A stretch of DNA of 8,156 nucleotides, taken from positions 1 to 8,156 of the forward strand of contig DAOUQK010000156.1 in NCBI GenBank assembly GCA_030625695.1, read 5' to 3'. Both the position numbers and the translations under genes were made by a program. Shown here in pieces: positions 1 to 6,545 of the stretch. Origin of the DNA: Paracoccaceae bacterium. GTDB lineage: Bacteria; Pseudomonadota; Alphaproteobacteria; Rhodobacterales; Rhodobacteraceae. Below the pieces are notes generated by a model. The model ran no database searches and was not told the DNA's origin. It was given only the letters and a program-made list of their open reading frames with translations. Position 1 is the first letter of the stretch. Every line of letters starts with the position of its first letter.

Positions 1-384
1 CAAATGAGTTCGACCTCATATTTGCTGGCACACAACCAGACACTTGATCAACAGCGCGACAGGACGGGTCAGCCCCTGAGTGAATTAACCGCAGGTCATA
101 AAAAGGACCTGGTTTTGTCCAACCGGCTGCGTTCAAAACCGGGACGCGTGGCAATCTATGGCTGGCACCGGACCAACGGCGTTCCAATTCAGCCGCTCAG
201 CACCGTGCATGGCGCTGGGTATGCCGATTACAGCCACGGCGTACGGCTGGTCAGCCAGACGGCCTATGTCAACGGCGAGCCACGCGCACTTGTGGATATC
301 ATGCGCGACCGGGATTTGTCGAAACTGGTCAGCAACGAAGGACCAATCAACAACGCCCTGACACTTCTGGCCAGCCAGTACTGA
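1..384 (+). CDS. C-terminal part of an unrecognised protein with a DYSHG motif (5' truncated by window edge)
   Basis: The reading frame is open from base 1 (CAA, then ATG at 4) to a TGA at 382-384. No ribosome binding site can be seen in the three bases before the ATG, so this is most likely the 3' end of a longer gene and not a 126-residue protein. Numbering from the ATG, residues 34-53 lead into a compact block: YGWH (52-55), PIQPLS (61-66), H69, DYSHG (75-79) and VRLVS (80-84). The dense histidines, aspartate and aromatic residues look like an active site or a metal site, but I cannot assign a family with confidence. The segment has no membrane span; any signal peptide would lie outside the window. 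It converges on the SUMF1-like gene with only 19 bp between the two stop codons, and I see no hairpin terminator in that gap. A role in the same extracellular process as its neighbours is possible but unproven. Confidence 0.7.
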   Translation, partial: QMSSTSYLLAHNQTLDQQRDRTGQPLSELTAGHKKDLVLSNRLRSKPGRVAIYGWHRTNGVPIQPLSTVHGAGYADYSHGVRLVSQTAYVNGEPRALVDIMRDRDLSKLVSNEGPINNALTLLASQY

Positions 385-403
385 GGTGCATCAGGTGGTG
401 CCG

Positions 404-1387
404 CTAATTGATGGATTTGCAGCAGCGAAACCCAAGATGATAATTTTCGTGACTTGATCGGCTCAGAACCTGCGAGCCGTGCCAATAGGGCGCGCGCCAG
501 CGGCACCAGTCGGGATGCGCTTGGTACTTGTCCCAGATAAACCAACTGCCCTTCATCTCGGTCACGCCCAGTTTTGTGCTGCCTGCGCTTGCCATCTGGT
601 TTGGAGACATTGGCAGATTCATATGTTCCGCCGCATTGCCGTGCTGATCGTAGACACCCAGTGCGCTTTTGCAGTTCGGGAACGCCCCCGTCGGATAGGT
701 GTTTGAGCCACAGCTGCGATACCCACCGCCGCCACAGGAAGCGCTTTTTACGCTGTTTTGGGCACACACGCCGCGCTGAAAAGACGGACCATACGCCCAA
801 CTTTTGGTTGGCGCATATTTGTTGTTGTGCGCGGTCCGCATTGCCGACACTGAGCCATTTCCGAAAAAATAATCCTGCGGTTCCAGCGCTCCGGCGCAGG
901 CCCCTTCCCATTCATGCGCATCACACAGCCGCTTGCCCACTGCGGCGCAAATCTCGGCGGCCTCAACCGCCTTGGTCCAGACCACCGGATAGGTGCAGGG
1001 GATGTTGGGAAACTCGAACTGGTCGATACAGGCCTTGGCATCACCCGGCTTTTCGCTGCGCGGATCATATAGCGGAGCCATGAATTTGTCGCCACATATG
1101 CGCTGGTTACGCGAACTGGCATAGCGGTTTGGTCCGCCGGGAATGCCGGCGCTGCATTGTTCCGGCGTCATCGGGTGGCGGGTGATTGCCGGGTTGCCCT
1201 GGCCGATAATACCGGACCGGGCAAAGATCTTTTGCAGGCGGCTCAGCTCTGCCGAACTAAGGCGATGCACGGTTTTCAACTGTTCGAACAGCGCGGCGTT
1301 GGCCTGTTTCAGCGTTGTCTGGGCCGATAGTGGCGCGGCCAGCGCGATTAGCATGCCAACAACAAATCCTCTGGAAATCAGTCTCAT
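404..1387 (-). CDS. Exported SUMF1/formylglycine-generating-enzyme-fold protein, cysteine-rich
   Basis: The protein is 327 residues. A signal peptide (about 1-23, ending LSAQ) predicts export to the periplasm or outside. From about residue 98 the landmarks of the FGE-sulfatase (SUMF1) fold appear in order: a CIDQFEFPN-type strand (120-128), GKRLCDAHEWEGAC (151-164), LGVYDQHGNAAEH (243-255), KGSW (279-282), WCRWR (294-298) and the terminal LGFRCC (318-323). True formylglycine-generating enzymes bind copper with two cysteines spaced C-x4-C in the GGSW...C region. Here only C295 is present and no partner lies five residues earlier, so oxidase activity is unlikely; a binding or structural role, or another chemistry, is more plausible. 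Fourteen cysteines suggest several disulfides. The start at 1387 is chosen because its ATG overlaps the upstream stop (ATGA, 1384-1387), a signal peptide follows at once, and AAAGGA lies about 9 bases upstream. An in-frame extension to 1600 exists but only retraces the neighbouring gene. Translational coupling with that gene is likely. Confidence 0.85.
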   Translation of the reverse strand: MRLISRGFVVGMLIALAAPLSAQTTLKQANAALFEQLKTVHRLSSAELSRLQKIFARSGIIGQGNPAITRHPMTPEQCSAGIPGGPNRYASSRNQRICGDKFMAPLYDPRSEKPGDAKACIDQFEFPNIPCTYPVVWTKAVEAAEICAAVGKRLCDAHEWEGACAGALEPQDYFFGNGSVSAMRTAHNNKYAPTKSWAYGPSFQRGVCAQNSVKSASCGGGGYRSCGSNTYPTGAFPNCKSALGVYDQHGNAAEHMNLPMSPNQMASAGSTKLGVTEMKGSWFIWDKYQAHPDWCRWRAPYWHGSQVLSRSSHENYHLGFRCCKSIN

Positions 1388-3144
1388 TTCGCCGGTTCCT
1401 TTCGGGTCAGGTAAAACAGGTCGCGATTGTCGGCAAAGCCGATGAACCTTGGAATGATCGTCCCGCCGCGCACCTTCTTTTCGATCAGCGCCATGCCGGG
1501 AACCATGTGGGCAACATGCACATCGCCGCCCCGGGGCACGTAAAGCGCCATATAGGTGTGTTCCAGCGCGTTCATGTCCAGCAGCATCGCATAGCTGCAC
1601 CCATAGGCCTGAAAAATACGCGCCATTGCCGACGGTGTCGCGGTCGAGAAGTAACCATATAGCAAATATTGCGTGTCACCCGCCCCAGCCATACAGGCCC
1701 CGGCCCGCAGCGTGCGCAATTCCGCCTTGGCCGACCCAGACCAATTGCCCGGTCCCCATTTGGTGACCCGGTCGCCCGGAACGCCCATACCCGTGACAGG
1801 ATCGGTTTCCAACAGCGGCACACCATTCTGGCGGGCAAAGCTGATCCGTGGCAGCAGGGCGTTGTCCTGTTCTGTCCAAGTCTTCATCGTGATCGTGCCA
1901 TCGACCAGCCCATAAAGCGTGGACAGGCCCGGTTGCAGCTTACTCAGAATCACGCCTTTTTCGATGAAACCATAGTGGTGGCCATAATTGAACGTGGCCA
2001 TATCCCCGTATTTGAACGCCCCGTGCTGGCGTTTGAAACCGGCGGTGAAGGTGGCGACCGCCTTGTTGGCGATGACCGGATTGACCATGCCCAGAAACAC
2101 AAGGGGGTCAGGCGTTTTAACCCCGTCCGGTCCCGGCATCCCTCTGGGGCGAACCGAAGCTGCCGGGCGCGATGACCAGCCCAGCGCCGGGTGGTCAGTG
2201 CCCACGGCATAGCCAATGTCGAACTGGCTCATGTTAAAGGCTACCATATAGCCGGTTGCCCTTGCTTCGACTGAACCCAGCCGGTTGGTCGTGCCCGGCC
2301 CTTGCATCACCTCATCGCTGATCGCGCGTGGCTGGAACGTGCTGGCAAAGACGCCGGGCAGGTCGGCGACCGGATACCACAAGCCAATGGCCATCCGACC
2401 CGGTTTTGTTCCGGTCAGTGCGATGTCCAGCAGGGTTGAAATGACCGGCCGGTCTTCGGGCGGTGTGCTGGCCATCATTGGAGCAGGGCCGGTGTCTGTC
2501 AGGCCGGATTGTCCGGTCGTCAGTTCATCGCTGGTTTCAAGCTGCGAATCCTTGAAGAAACTATCGCGCACGAACCGCACAATGCTTTCGCCGCCCCAGA
2601 TATTGTCCCGCAGGAATTCGGCGGCGGCTTCGATATCGGTACGCGATCCGCGCACTTTGTTGCGGAGGAAAAGCGTGCCATCGCAGATCGACGCATATGG
2701 CAGGGCGGTTTTACGGGCCGCACCCAGAATCGCACTGTCTGAGGCCCAGGGCTGACAACGCGTGGCGTCAGGCCTGCGGCGAATGATCAGGGCCGGGGCA
2801 GAGTCTGTGTCCAACATCAGGGTCTGTGCTGCGGGGTCCGGGTTTTCGATATGGTAATTGTCCCAGTCGCCATCCGCCTCTGATCTGGTTTGAAGCAGAT
2901 ACCAGGCACCGGTCGCAGGATTGAGAGAGGTCAGGCGCAATTGCAGACCCGAGACCAGGTCAACCGCGTCACTTACCTGCCGGAAAGGTTGCAGTTCGAG
3001 GATGCTTTTGGCACGGACTTCATCGTATTGTCCGCGCTGAACCTTCCGCGTTTCAGAACTTTGCCCGAATCCGGCAGTCCCGGCCAGCGATGCAATCCCG
3101 GATACGAGCAACACCGTTGCCAGTCGTTTTCCAAATTTTCGCAT
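1384..3144 (-). CDS. Exported protein resembling the phosphodiester glycosidase (NAGPA) domain family
   Basis: This 586-residue protein has a signal peptide (about 1-28: RKFGKR basic end, hydrophobic core, then GFGQ), so it should act in the periplasm or outside. Residues 30-290 are not recognised. The C-terminal half shows the order of elements seen in phosphodiester glycosidase domains (PF09992 type): a FTAGFK block (366-371), GFIEKG (392-397) with a following DG turn (415-416), RQNGVPLLE (438-446), then a strand-helix-strand element YLLYGYFS (493-500), MARIFQAYGC (507-516) and YAMLLDMNALEHTY (518-531). In well-known members the last element reads LDGGGSST, so the LDMNALEHTY variant is notable and the substrate cannot be predicted. 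I matched the family by motif pattern only. The start has GAGGG a few bases upstream (about 3152-3156). The gene follows the SDR gene by 22 bp and its TGA overlaps the ATG of the SUMF1-like gene, so the three are probably one transcript. Confidence 0.65.
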   Translation of the reverse strand: MRKFGKRLATVLLVSGIASLAGTAGFGQSSETRKVQRGQYDEVRAKSILELQPFRQVSDAVDLVSGLQLRLTSLNPATGAWYLLQTRSEADGDWDNYHIENPDPAAQTLMLDTDSAPALIIRRRPDATRCQPWASDSAILGAARKTALPYASICDGTLFLRNKVRGSRTDIEAAAEFLRDNIWGGESIVRFVRDSFFKDSQLETSDELTTGQSGLTDTGPAPMMASTPPEDRPVISTLLDIALTGTKPGRMAIGLWYPVADLPGVFASTFQPRAISDEVMQGPGTTNRLGSVEARATGYMVAFNMSQFDIGYAVGTDHPALGWSSRPAASVRPRGMPGPDGVKTPDPLVFLGMVNPVIANKAVATFTAGFKRQHGAFKYGDMATFNYGHHYGFIEKGVILSKLQPGLSTLYGLVDGTITMKTWTEQDNALLPRISFARQNGVPLLETDPVTGMGVPGDRVTKWGPGNWSGSAKAELRTLRAGACMAGAGDTQYLLYGYFSTATPSAMARIFQAYGCSYAMLLDMNALEHTYMALYVPRGGDVHVAHMVPGMALIEKKVRGGTIIPRFIGFADNRDLFYLTRKEPAK

Positions 3145-3150
3145 TATTTT

Positions 3151-3164
3151 CCCTCAATTCAGGG
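3151..3164. repeat. Imperfect 14-bp palindrome between the SDR and phosphodiester-glycosidase-like genes
   Basis: CCCTcAATTcAGGG is symmetric except for one base pair in each arm. It fills most of the 22-bp gap between the two minus-strand genes and includes the likely Shine-Dalgarno sequence of the downstream gene. It has no T-run and is too short for a terminator. It may affect translation of the downstream gene, or it may be chance. Confidence 0.25.
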
Positions 3165-3166
3165 TC

Positions 3167-4216
3167 TCAAAGAACATAACGTATCAGCTTTAGCGCGCCC
3201 TTCTTCCATGGCACGCGGTGGGTCACCCCGGCGGCTTCGGCGATGCGGTCACGGTTGGCTACATACCATTCGTAATTCCGGATCAACGCTTCTTCGTTGG
3301 AATGCTTCGGGGCATAGCCCAGCCGCTCGGAGATCCGGTCGATGCTGACAAAACTGTCCTTGCTGGCCGTCTCATATATCCACTTGTACAGGGGTGACAG
3401 GTTCAGCGCCTCAAGCGCGCGCAAGGTCCATATCGCCGGGGCCGCCGGAAATCCGACGATACGTTTGTGGTGCCCGGCCTTGTCCAGTACCGCCTGAAAG
3501 CTTTCGCGCAGCGACCCATAACGCGCAGCACCAACGTTGAACACGTCGTTTACCTTGTCCTGCTCGCCGGTGGCGCACAGATAGACCGCCTGGCTCAGGT
3601 CATCGACATCCAGCAACTGATAGGTGTTGTTGCCCGACCCAAGCACCGGAAACCCGTGTCCATCAAAGGCAAAGTCGTACAGCAGTTCAAACGCGCCTAA
3701 ACGCTCGGGGCCGACAAAGGATTTCGGTCGTAACAGCGGGACGCATAATCCATTGTCGCGAAATTCGGCGCAGATACCTTCGGCCTGCACCTTGGATTCA
3801 CCATAAGGACCGACGCCGATAATCCGGTCTTGTTCTATCAGGGGGTGGTGATCGGGGATCCCGTATACTGCCGTACTCGAAATATGAATGAACCGGTCGA
3901 TCCCACGCGCCGCCGCCGTTTCCAATAGCGCCCGCGTACCACCAACGTTTGTCGACATGATCTCGTCAGGTTCGGCCAGCGGCAAAGCCGCAGCACAATG
4001 GACGACGGTATCAATCCCATCGAAGGCTTGCTCATGCAGGTCGAGGTCGCGGATGTCCCCCTGAAGAACCGATACCCGGTCAGCTTCGGGATAGGAAAAG
4101 GGGGCAATGTCGTAACTGCGCACCTTGTGCCCGTGATCCAGCAGAAAACGGATAAGGTTTATCCCCATGAACCCGGCACCACCGGTAATCAGGAAGTTTT
4201 GATTTTTCAAAGGCAT
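3167..4216 (-). CDS. NAD-dependent epimerase/dehydratase (extended SDR family)
   Basis: This 349-residue cytoplasmic protein is of usual length for extended short-chain dehydrogenase/reductases, which epimerise, dehydrate, oxidise or reduce nucleotide sugars and some other substrates. The Rossmann nucleotide-binding motif TGGAGFMG is at 11-18. An acidic residue at the end of the second strand (YD, 35-36) favours NAD over NADP. GDIRD (53-57) matches the adenine-binding aspartate region. HISSTAVYG (111-119) and YGESK (138-142) supply the catalytic Ser/Thr, Tyr and Lys. RPKSFVGP (163-170) and the LLDVDDL block (201-207) are typical of UDP-sugar epimerase-like members. Exact substrate is not deducible. 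The ATG at 4216 has a weak ribosome binding site (AGAG) and lies about 20 bases from the predicted transcription start of the promoter at 4244-4272. The gene is divergent from the HAD-UbiA gene and is the first of a probable three-gene operon with two exported proteins. It is longer than the classical-SDR DprE2 and lacks that architecture, so it is unlikely to be the DprE2 partner of a UbiA-type phosphoribosyltransferase. Confidence 0.9.
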   Translation of the reverse strand: MPLKNQNFLITGGAGFMGINLIRFLLDHGHKVRSYDIAPFSYPEADRVSVLQGDIRDLDLHEQAFDGIDTVVHCAAALPLAEPDEIMSTNVGGTRALLETAAARGIDRFIHISSTAVYGIPDHHPLIEQDRIIGVGPYGESKVQAEGICAEFRDNGLCVPLLRPKSFVGPERLGAFELLYDFAFDGHGFPVLGSGNNTYQLLDVDDLSQAVYLCATGEQDKVNDVFNVGAARYGSLRESFQAVLDKAGHHKRIVGFPAAPAIWTLRALEALNLSPLYKWIYETASKDSFVSIDRISERLGYAPKHSNEEALIRNYEWYVANRDRIAEAAGVTHRVPWKKGALKLIRYVL

Positions 4217-4243
4217 GGTCTCTATTCCGACAAGCGTCCCAAA

Positions 4244-4272
4244 GAGATAGGATCAGGTTGAAAGAATGCCAA
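4244..4272 (-). promoter_or_regulatory. Predicted sigma-70-type promoter for the SDR operon
   Basis: Read on the minus strand, a -35 box TTGGCA (4267-4272) is followed by a 17-bp spacer and a -10 box TATCTC (4244-4249). Transcription would start near 4237, about 20 bases before the SDR start codon. The same TTGGCA-N17-TAT arrangement occurs before the gtrA-like gene, which strengthens both calls. It lies inside the longest possible reading frame of the divergent HAD-UbiA gene, another reason to doubt that frame's distal start. Confidence 0.5.
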
Positions 4273-4488
4273 CCTCAAGACAAAATACCCAAACTTCCGA
4301 GTGCACGGAATGATCTGAATCAAACGCTGGCCGACAAGATTTGTGTAGTTAACAAGGGGCTTACCTATTGGCGATCACCTTTGGTCATTCAGGAACCGCT
4401 GCAACCAAATGCTTATGTGATAGCAAACGAGAAAGAAGCCGAGTCTGTGGTCGAGCAGAACGACGATACCACCGAAAGGACAGCGGAT
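4258..4488 (+). other. Leader or doubtful N-terminal extension of the HAD-UbiA gene
   Basis: This stretch is open in frame with the HAD-UbiA gene back to a TTG at 4258, which has AGGA five bases upstream, so a 77-residue extension is formally possible. Against it: the predicted peptide matches no domain I recognise; by hand count only about 41% of third codon positions are G or C over the first 56 codons, against about 79% over the first 33 codons of the HAD domain; and related HAD-UbiA fusions start within a few residues of the DxDGT motif. I read it as mostly untranslated leader and promoter region. I found no convincing plus-strand promoter in it; CTGGCC (4327-4332), 17 bp, TAACAA (4350-4355) is the best weak candidate. 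An intermediate GTG lies at 4447. Confidence 0.4.
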
Positions 4489-5886
4489 GTGCCGCTGGTG
4501 CTGGACGTGGACGGGACCCTGCTGCGCACAGATTTGTTGTACGAAACGTTCTGGGCGGCGCTGGGACATGATTTTTTCACCACGTTGTGGATATTGATTA
4601 CCTGCTGGACCTCTCCGGCGCGACTAAAACGGCGGTTGCGCAATATCACCGATCCAAATGTTGATCTGTTGCCGGTTCGGGCGGCCATACTTGATCTCGC
4701 ACACGAAGCCATTGCACGGGGGCGACCGGTTCATCTGGTCTCGGGGTCCGATCAGGGCCTTGTGGACGCCGTCGCCCATCGGTTTTCCCTGCCGGGAGAG
4801 CATTTCGGCTCTGACGGAACACACAATTTGACCGATGGGACCAAGGCAGGTTTCCTGACCGACAGGTTTGGCGAGCGAGGCTATGACTATGCGGGGAATT
4901 CCTGGGCGGATTGCAAGTCCTGGAAAAATGCACGGCAGGTTATCGCAGTTTCACCCGGGGCGCGATTGTCGGCCTGGCTGACAAAGCTTGCCCAACCGAT
5001 GCAAATCCTGAAGGACGAATGGCCCCCCGGCGTTCTCCTGAAAGAAATGCGGCCACATCAATGGGTCAAGAACCTTTTGTTGTTTCTACCGCTTCTGGCG
5101 GCGCAGGAATTTCAACCCGCAACGATACTTCAGGTTCTGATCGCCATTTTGGCCTTTAGCATCGGCGCGTCGGCAATCTATATCGTCAATGATCTTCTGG
5201 ACCTCGAAGCCGACCGGCAGCACCCGGAAAAGCGCAATCGCCCCATCGCGTCCGGTGCTTTGCCAATCCGCGCGGCGATGGCGGCAAGCACGTTATTGGG
5301 CATCGCGGCGCTTGGGCTGGCATCCCTGGTCAGCCCGGGCGTTGCGGCTCTGACATTGACCTACATGATCAGCAGTCTTGTCTATTCGCTGTGGCTGAAG
5401 AAACTGCGTTGGATTGATGTCATTACACTGGCGTGCCTCTTCCTGCTGCGCGTTCTGACCGGTGCCGAAGCATCCCAGATCGACGTGCCCGGATGGTTGC
5501 TGGCTTTTGTTTTTGCGGTGTTCTTTACCCTGGCATGCGTCAAACGGGTGACCGGTCTGACGCGCGTTATCAAAGTTGGCCGTCTACCGGGGCGCGGATA
5601 CACCAAAAGTGACCTGATAAACCTGGAGAAGGCATCGTATCTTGGCGTTATTCTGGCGGCTTTGTTCTTTGTCGGTTATGCATTCAGTTTTGCGGCTTCA
5701 GAACAGTTTTCATCGCCAATCTTACTGGCACTCTCGGTCTTTCCGATCACCTTCTGGCTGATACGTGTCGTCCGGCTTAGCGAGTTGGGAGAGGAAGACT
5801 ATGACCCCATCATGTTTGTGGCACACGACAAATTCGGTCTGGTGCTTGCCGTAATCGGCGTGGCAATTGCCTTGCTCGCAGTTTAG
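4489..5886 (+). CDS. HAD phosphatase-UbiA prenyltransferase fusion (decaprenyl-phosphate phosphoribosyltransferase-like)
   Basis: As drawn, the protein is 465 residues. The N-terminal HAD domain has DVDGT (6-10, nucleophile and acid/base aspartates), VSGSD (84-88, motif II), K119 (candidate motif III lysine) and YDYAGNSWAD (132-141, motif IV). A membrane UbiA domain follows: RPHQWVKN (188-195), the diphosphate/Mg-binding NDLLDLEAD (234-242) with RNRP at 249-252, several hydrophobic spans, and DPIMFVAHDK (438-447) near the C-terminus. Fusions of this kind resemble the UbiA enzymes that move phosphoribose from PRPP to polyprenyl phosphate (mycobacterial Rv3806c; rhizobial NoeC). The HAD part would suit the 5-phosphate removal that follows. 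Substrate is inferred, not shown. The GTG at 4489 is preferred because AAAGGA (4475-4480) sits 8 bases upstream and codon bias rises here; TTG 4258 and GTG 4447 are alternatives. The gene overlaps the convergent gtrA-like gene by four bases (TTAG). Confidence 0.85.
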   Translation: MPLVLDVDGTLLRTDLLYETFWAALGHDFFTTLWILITCWTSPARLKRRLRNITDPNVDLLPVRAAILDLAHEAIARGRPVHLVSGSDQGLVDAVAHRFSLPGEHFGSDGTHNLTDGTKAGFLTDRFGERGYDYAGNSWADCKSWKNARQVIAVSPGARLSAWLTKLAQPMQILKDEWPPGVLLKEMRPHQWVKNLLLFLPLLAAQEFQPATILQVLIAILAFSIGASAIYIVNDLLDLEADRQHPEKRNRPIASGALPIRAAMAASTLLGIAALGLASLVSPGVAALTLTYMISSLVYSLWLKKLRWIDVITLACLFLLRVLTGAEASQIDVPGWLLAFVFAVFFTLACVKRVTGLTRVIKVGRLPGRGYTKSDLINLEKASYLGVILAALFFVGYAFSFAASEQFSSPILLALSVFPITFWLIRVVRLSELGEEDYDPIMFVAHDKFGLVLAVIGVAIALLAV

Positions 5887-6317
5887 CCGCGAAATACATA
5901 CCGGCGATCCAGTTTGTATTTGATGACGTATCCGATCGTCAAGCCAAGGACGGCCCCGGATTCACGCATGAACTGGGTTTGCCAAATCGACCAGAACGCG
6001 ACTTCGCTCCCCCAGAAAATCAGCGTCGTTCCGACACCGGTCAACGTATAGAGCGAGAATTGCCTGGTTTCGGCAACAAGGGGCTGAGCGACATCGAAGA
6101 ATATCCACTTTTTGTCCAGACCGTATTTTAAAACAAGCCCAACTCCGGTCCCCGCAACAAGCGCAGAAAGAAACCCGATCTCGTGATCAATCACCGCAAA
6201 GACCAACCGCTGCACCACAAGATTTGCAACTGTGGCGAGCACGGCAAAGAACGCGTAGCGGATCACAAGTTCGCCATGTTTCAGTTTTTGCGGCTGGCGC
6301 ATTTCAAGAGGTGACAT
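5883..6317 (-). CDS. GtrA-family membrane protein
   Basis: This 144-residue protein has four hydrophobic segments (about 18-39, 46-64, 86-105 and 119-133), as expected for GtrA-like proteins, which have been linked to translocation or handling of polyprenyl-phosphate sugars in the inner membrane. Each half ends with a matching motif, KYGLDKKWIF (64-73) and KYKLDRRYVF (133-142), showing the internal two-fold repeat of the family. RYAFFAVLAT (20-29) matches the usual opening. The ATG at 6317 is chosen over an upstream ATG at 6422 because AGAAGAG (6324-6330) lies six bases upstream, the length fits the family, and a promoter falls inside the longer form. The mycobacterial analogue Rv3789 belongs to the decaprenyl-phosphoryl arabinose system, so its position next to a DPPR-synthase-like UbiA enzyme supports a shared lipid-linked sugar pathway. 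The two genes converge, so they are not co-transcribed; the stop codons overlap in TTAG (5883-5886). Confidence 0.88.
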   Translation of the reverse strand: MSPLEMRQPQKLKHGELVIRYAFFAVLATVANLVVQRLVFAVIDHEIGFLSALVAGTGVGLVLKYGLDKKWIFFDVAQPLVAETRQFSLYTLTGVGTTLIFWGSEVAFWSIWQTQFMRESGAVLGLTIGYVIKYKLDRRYVFRG

Positions 6318-6364
6318 CTGACACTCTTCTGCCTCAAACTTGTTCCGACAACGACACTTGATGA

Positions 6365-6393
6365 GGAATAACGGAACAGGCCGGTGCTGCCAA
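6365..6393 (-). promoter_or_regulatory. Predicted sigma-70-type promoter for the gtrA-like gene
   Basis: On the minus strand, TTGGCA (6388-6393) is followed by exactly 17 bp and TATTCC (6365-6370). The predicted start of transcription is near 6358, leaving a leader of about 40 bases with the ribosome binding site at its end. The -35 box and spacer are identical in form to those of the SDR operon promoter. Confidence 0.5.
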
Positions 6394-6443
6394 TGGCTCT
6401 CTACAGTCGGCTTCATGGTCATGCAGAACTGACTGTTATTGGC

Positions 6444-6468
6444 GAATTGAACTTGGGCAGTTGAATTC
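6444..6468. repeat. Inverted repeat upstream of the gtrA-like promoter
   Basis: Arms GAATTGAAC (6444-6452) and GTTGAATTC (6460-6468) are complementary except at one position and flank a 7-base loop. It lies about 50 bp upstream of the -35 box at 6388-6393 and carries no T-run, so it is more like a protein-binding site than a terminator. No regulator gene is present in the window. Confidence 0.3.
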
Positions 6469-6493
6469 CCACCTGCAGCGCCTTGGTCGCGTG

Positions 6494-6522
6494 AAAACGC
6501 CCGGAGCCAAAAACTCCGGGCG
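6494..6522 (-). terminator. Rho-independent terminator of the MBL-hydrolase operon
   Basis: A perfect 9-bp GC-rich stem, CGCCCGGAG (6498-6506) with CTCCGGGCG (6514-6522), encloses a 7-base loop. Read on the minus strand it is followed by TTTT (6494-6497) and starts 23 bases past the stop codon of the metallo-hydrolase. A TTTT at 6527-6530 on the other side could let it act in the plus direction too, though no plus-strand gene ends here. Confidence 0.8.
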
Positions 6523-6545
6523 CTGGTTTTCGCATTTCTATTTAT

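Noticed and set aside
385..403. Possible terminator between the converging genes
   Set aside because: The 19 bases hold a GGTGCA/GGTGCC direct repeat but no inverted repeat or T-run.
264..911. Minus-strand open frame of 215 codons overlapping the SUMF1-like gene
   Set aside because: It is another frame of a well-supported gene and runs across the stop of the converging gene; its Arg/Ser/Leu-rich product shows no motif.
404..1387. Functional formylglycine-generating enzyme acting on a sulfatase
   Set aside because: The C-x4-C active-site pair is missing and no type I sulfatase gene is present in the window.
1388..1600. 71-residue N-terminal extension of the SUMF1-like protein
   Set aside because: It lies wholly inside the upstream gene in another frame, has no domain features, and would bury the obvious signal peptide starting at 1387.
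6318..6422. 35-residue N-terminal extension of the GtrA-like protein
   Set aside because: It would place the predicted promoter inside the coding sequence and exceeds the usual family length; the ATG at 6317 has a better ribosome binding site.
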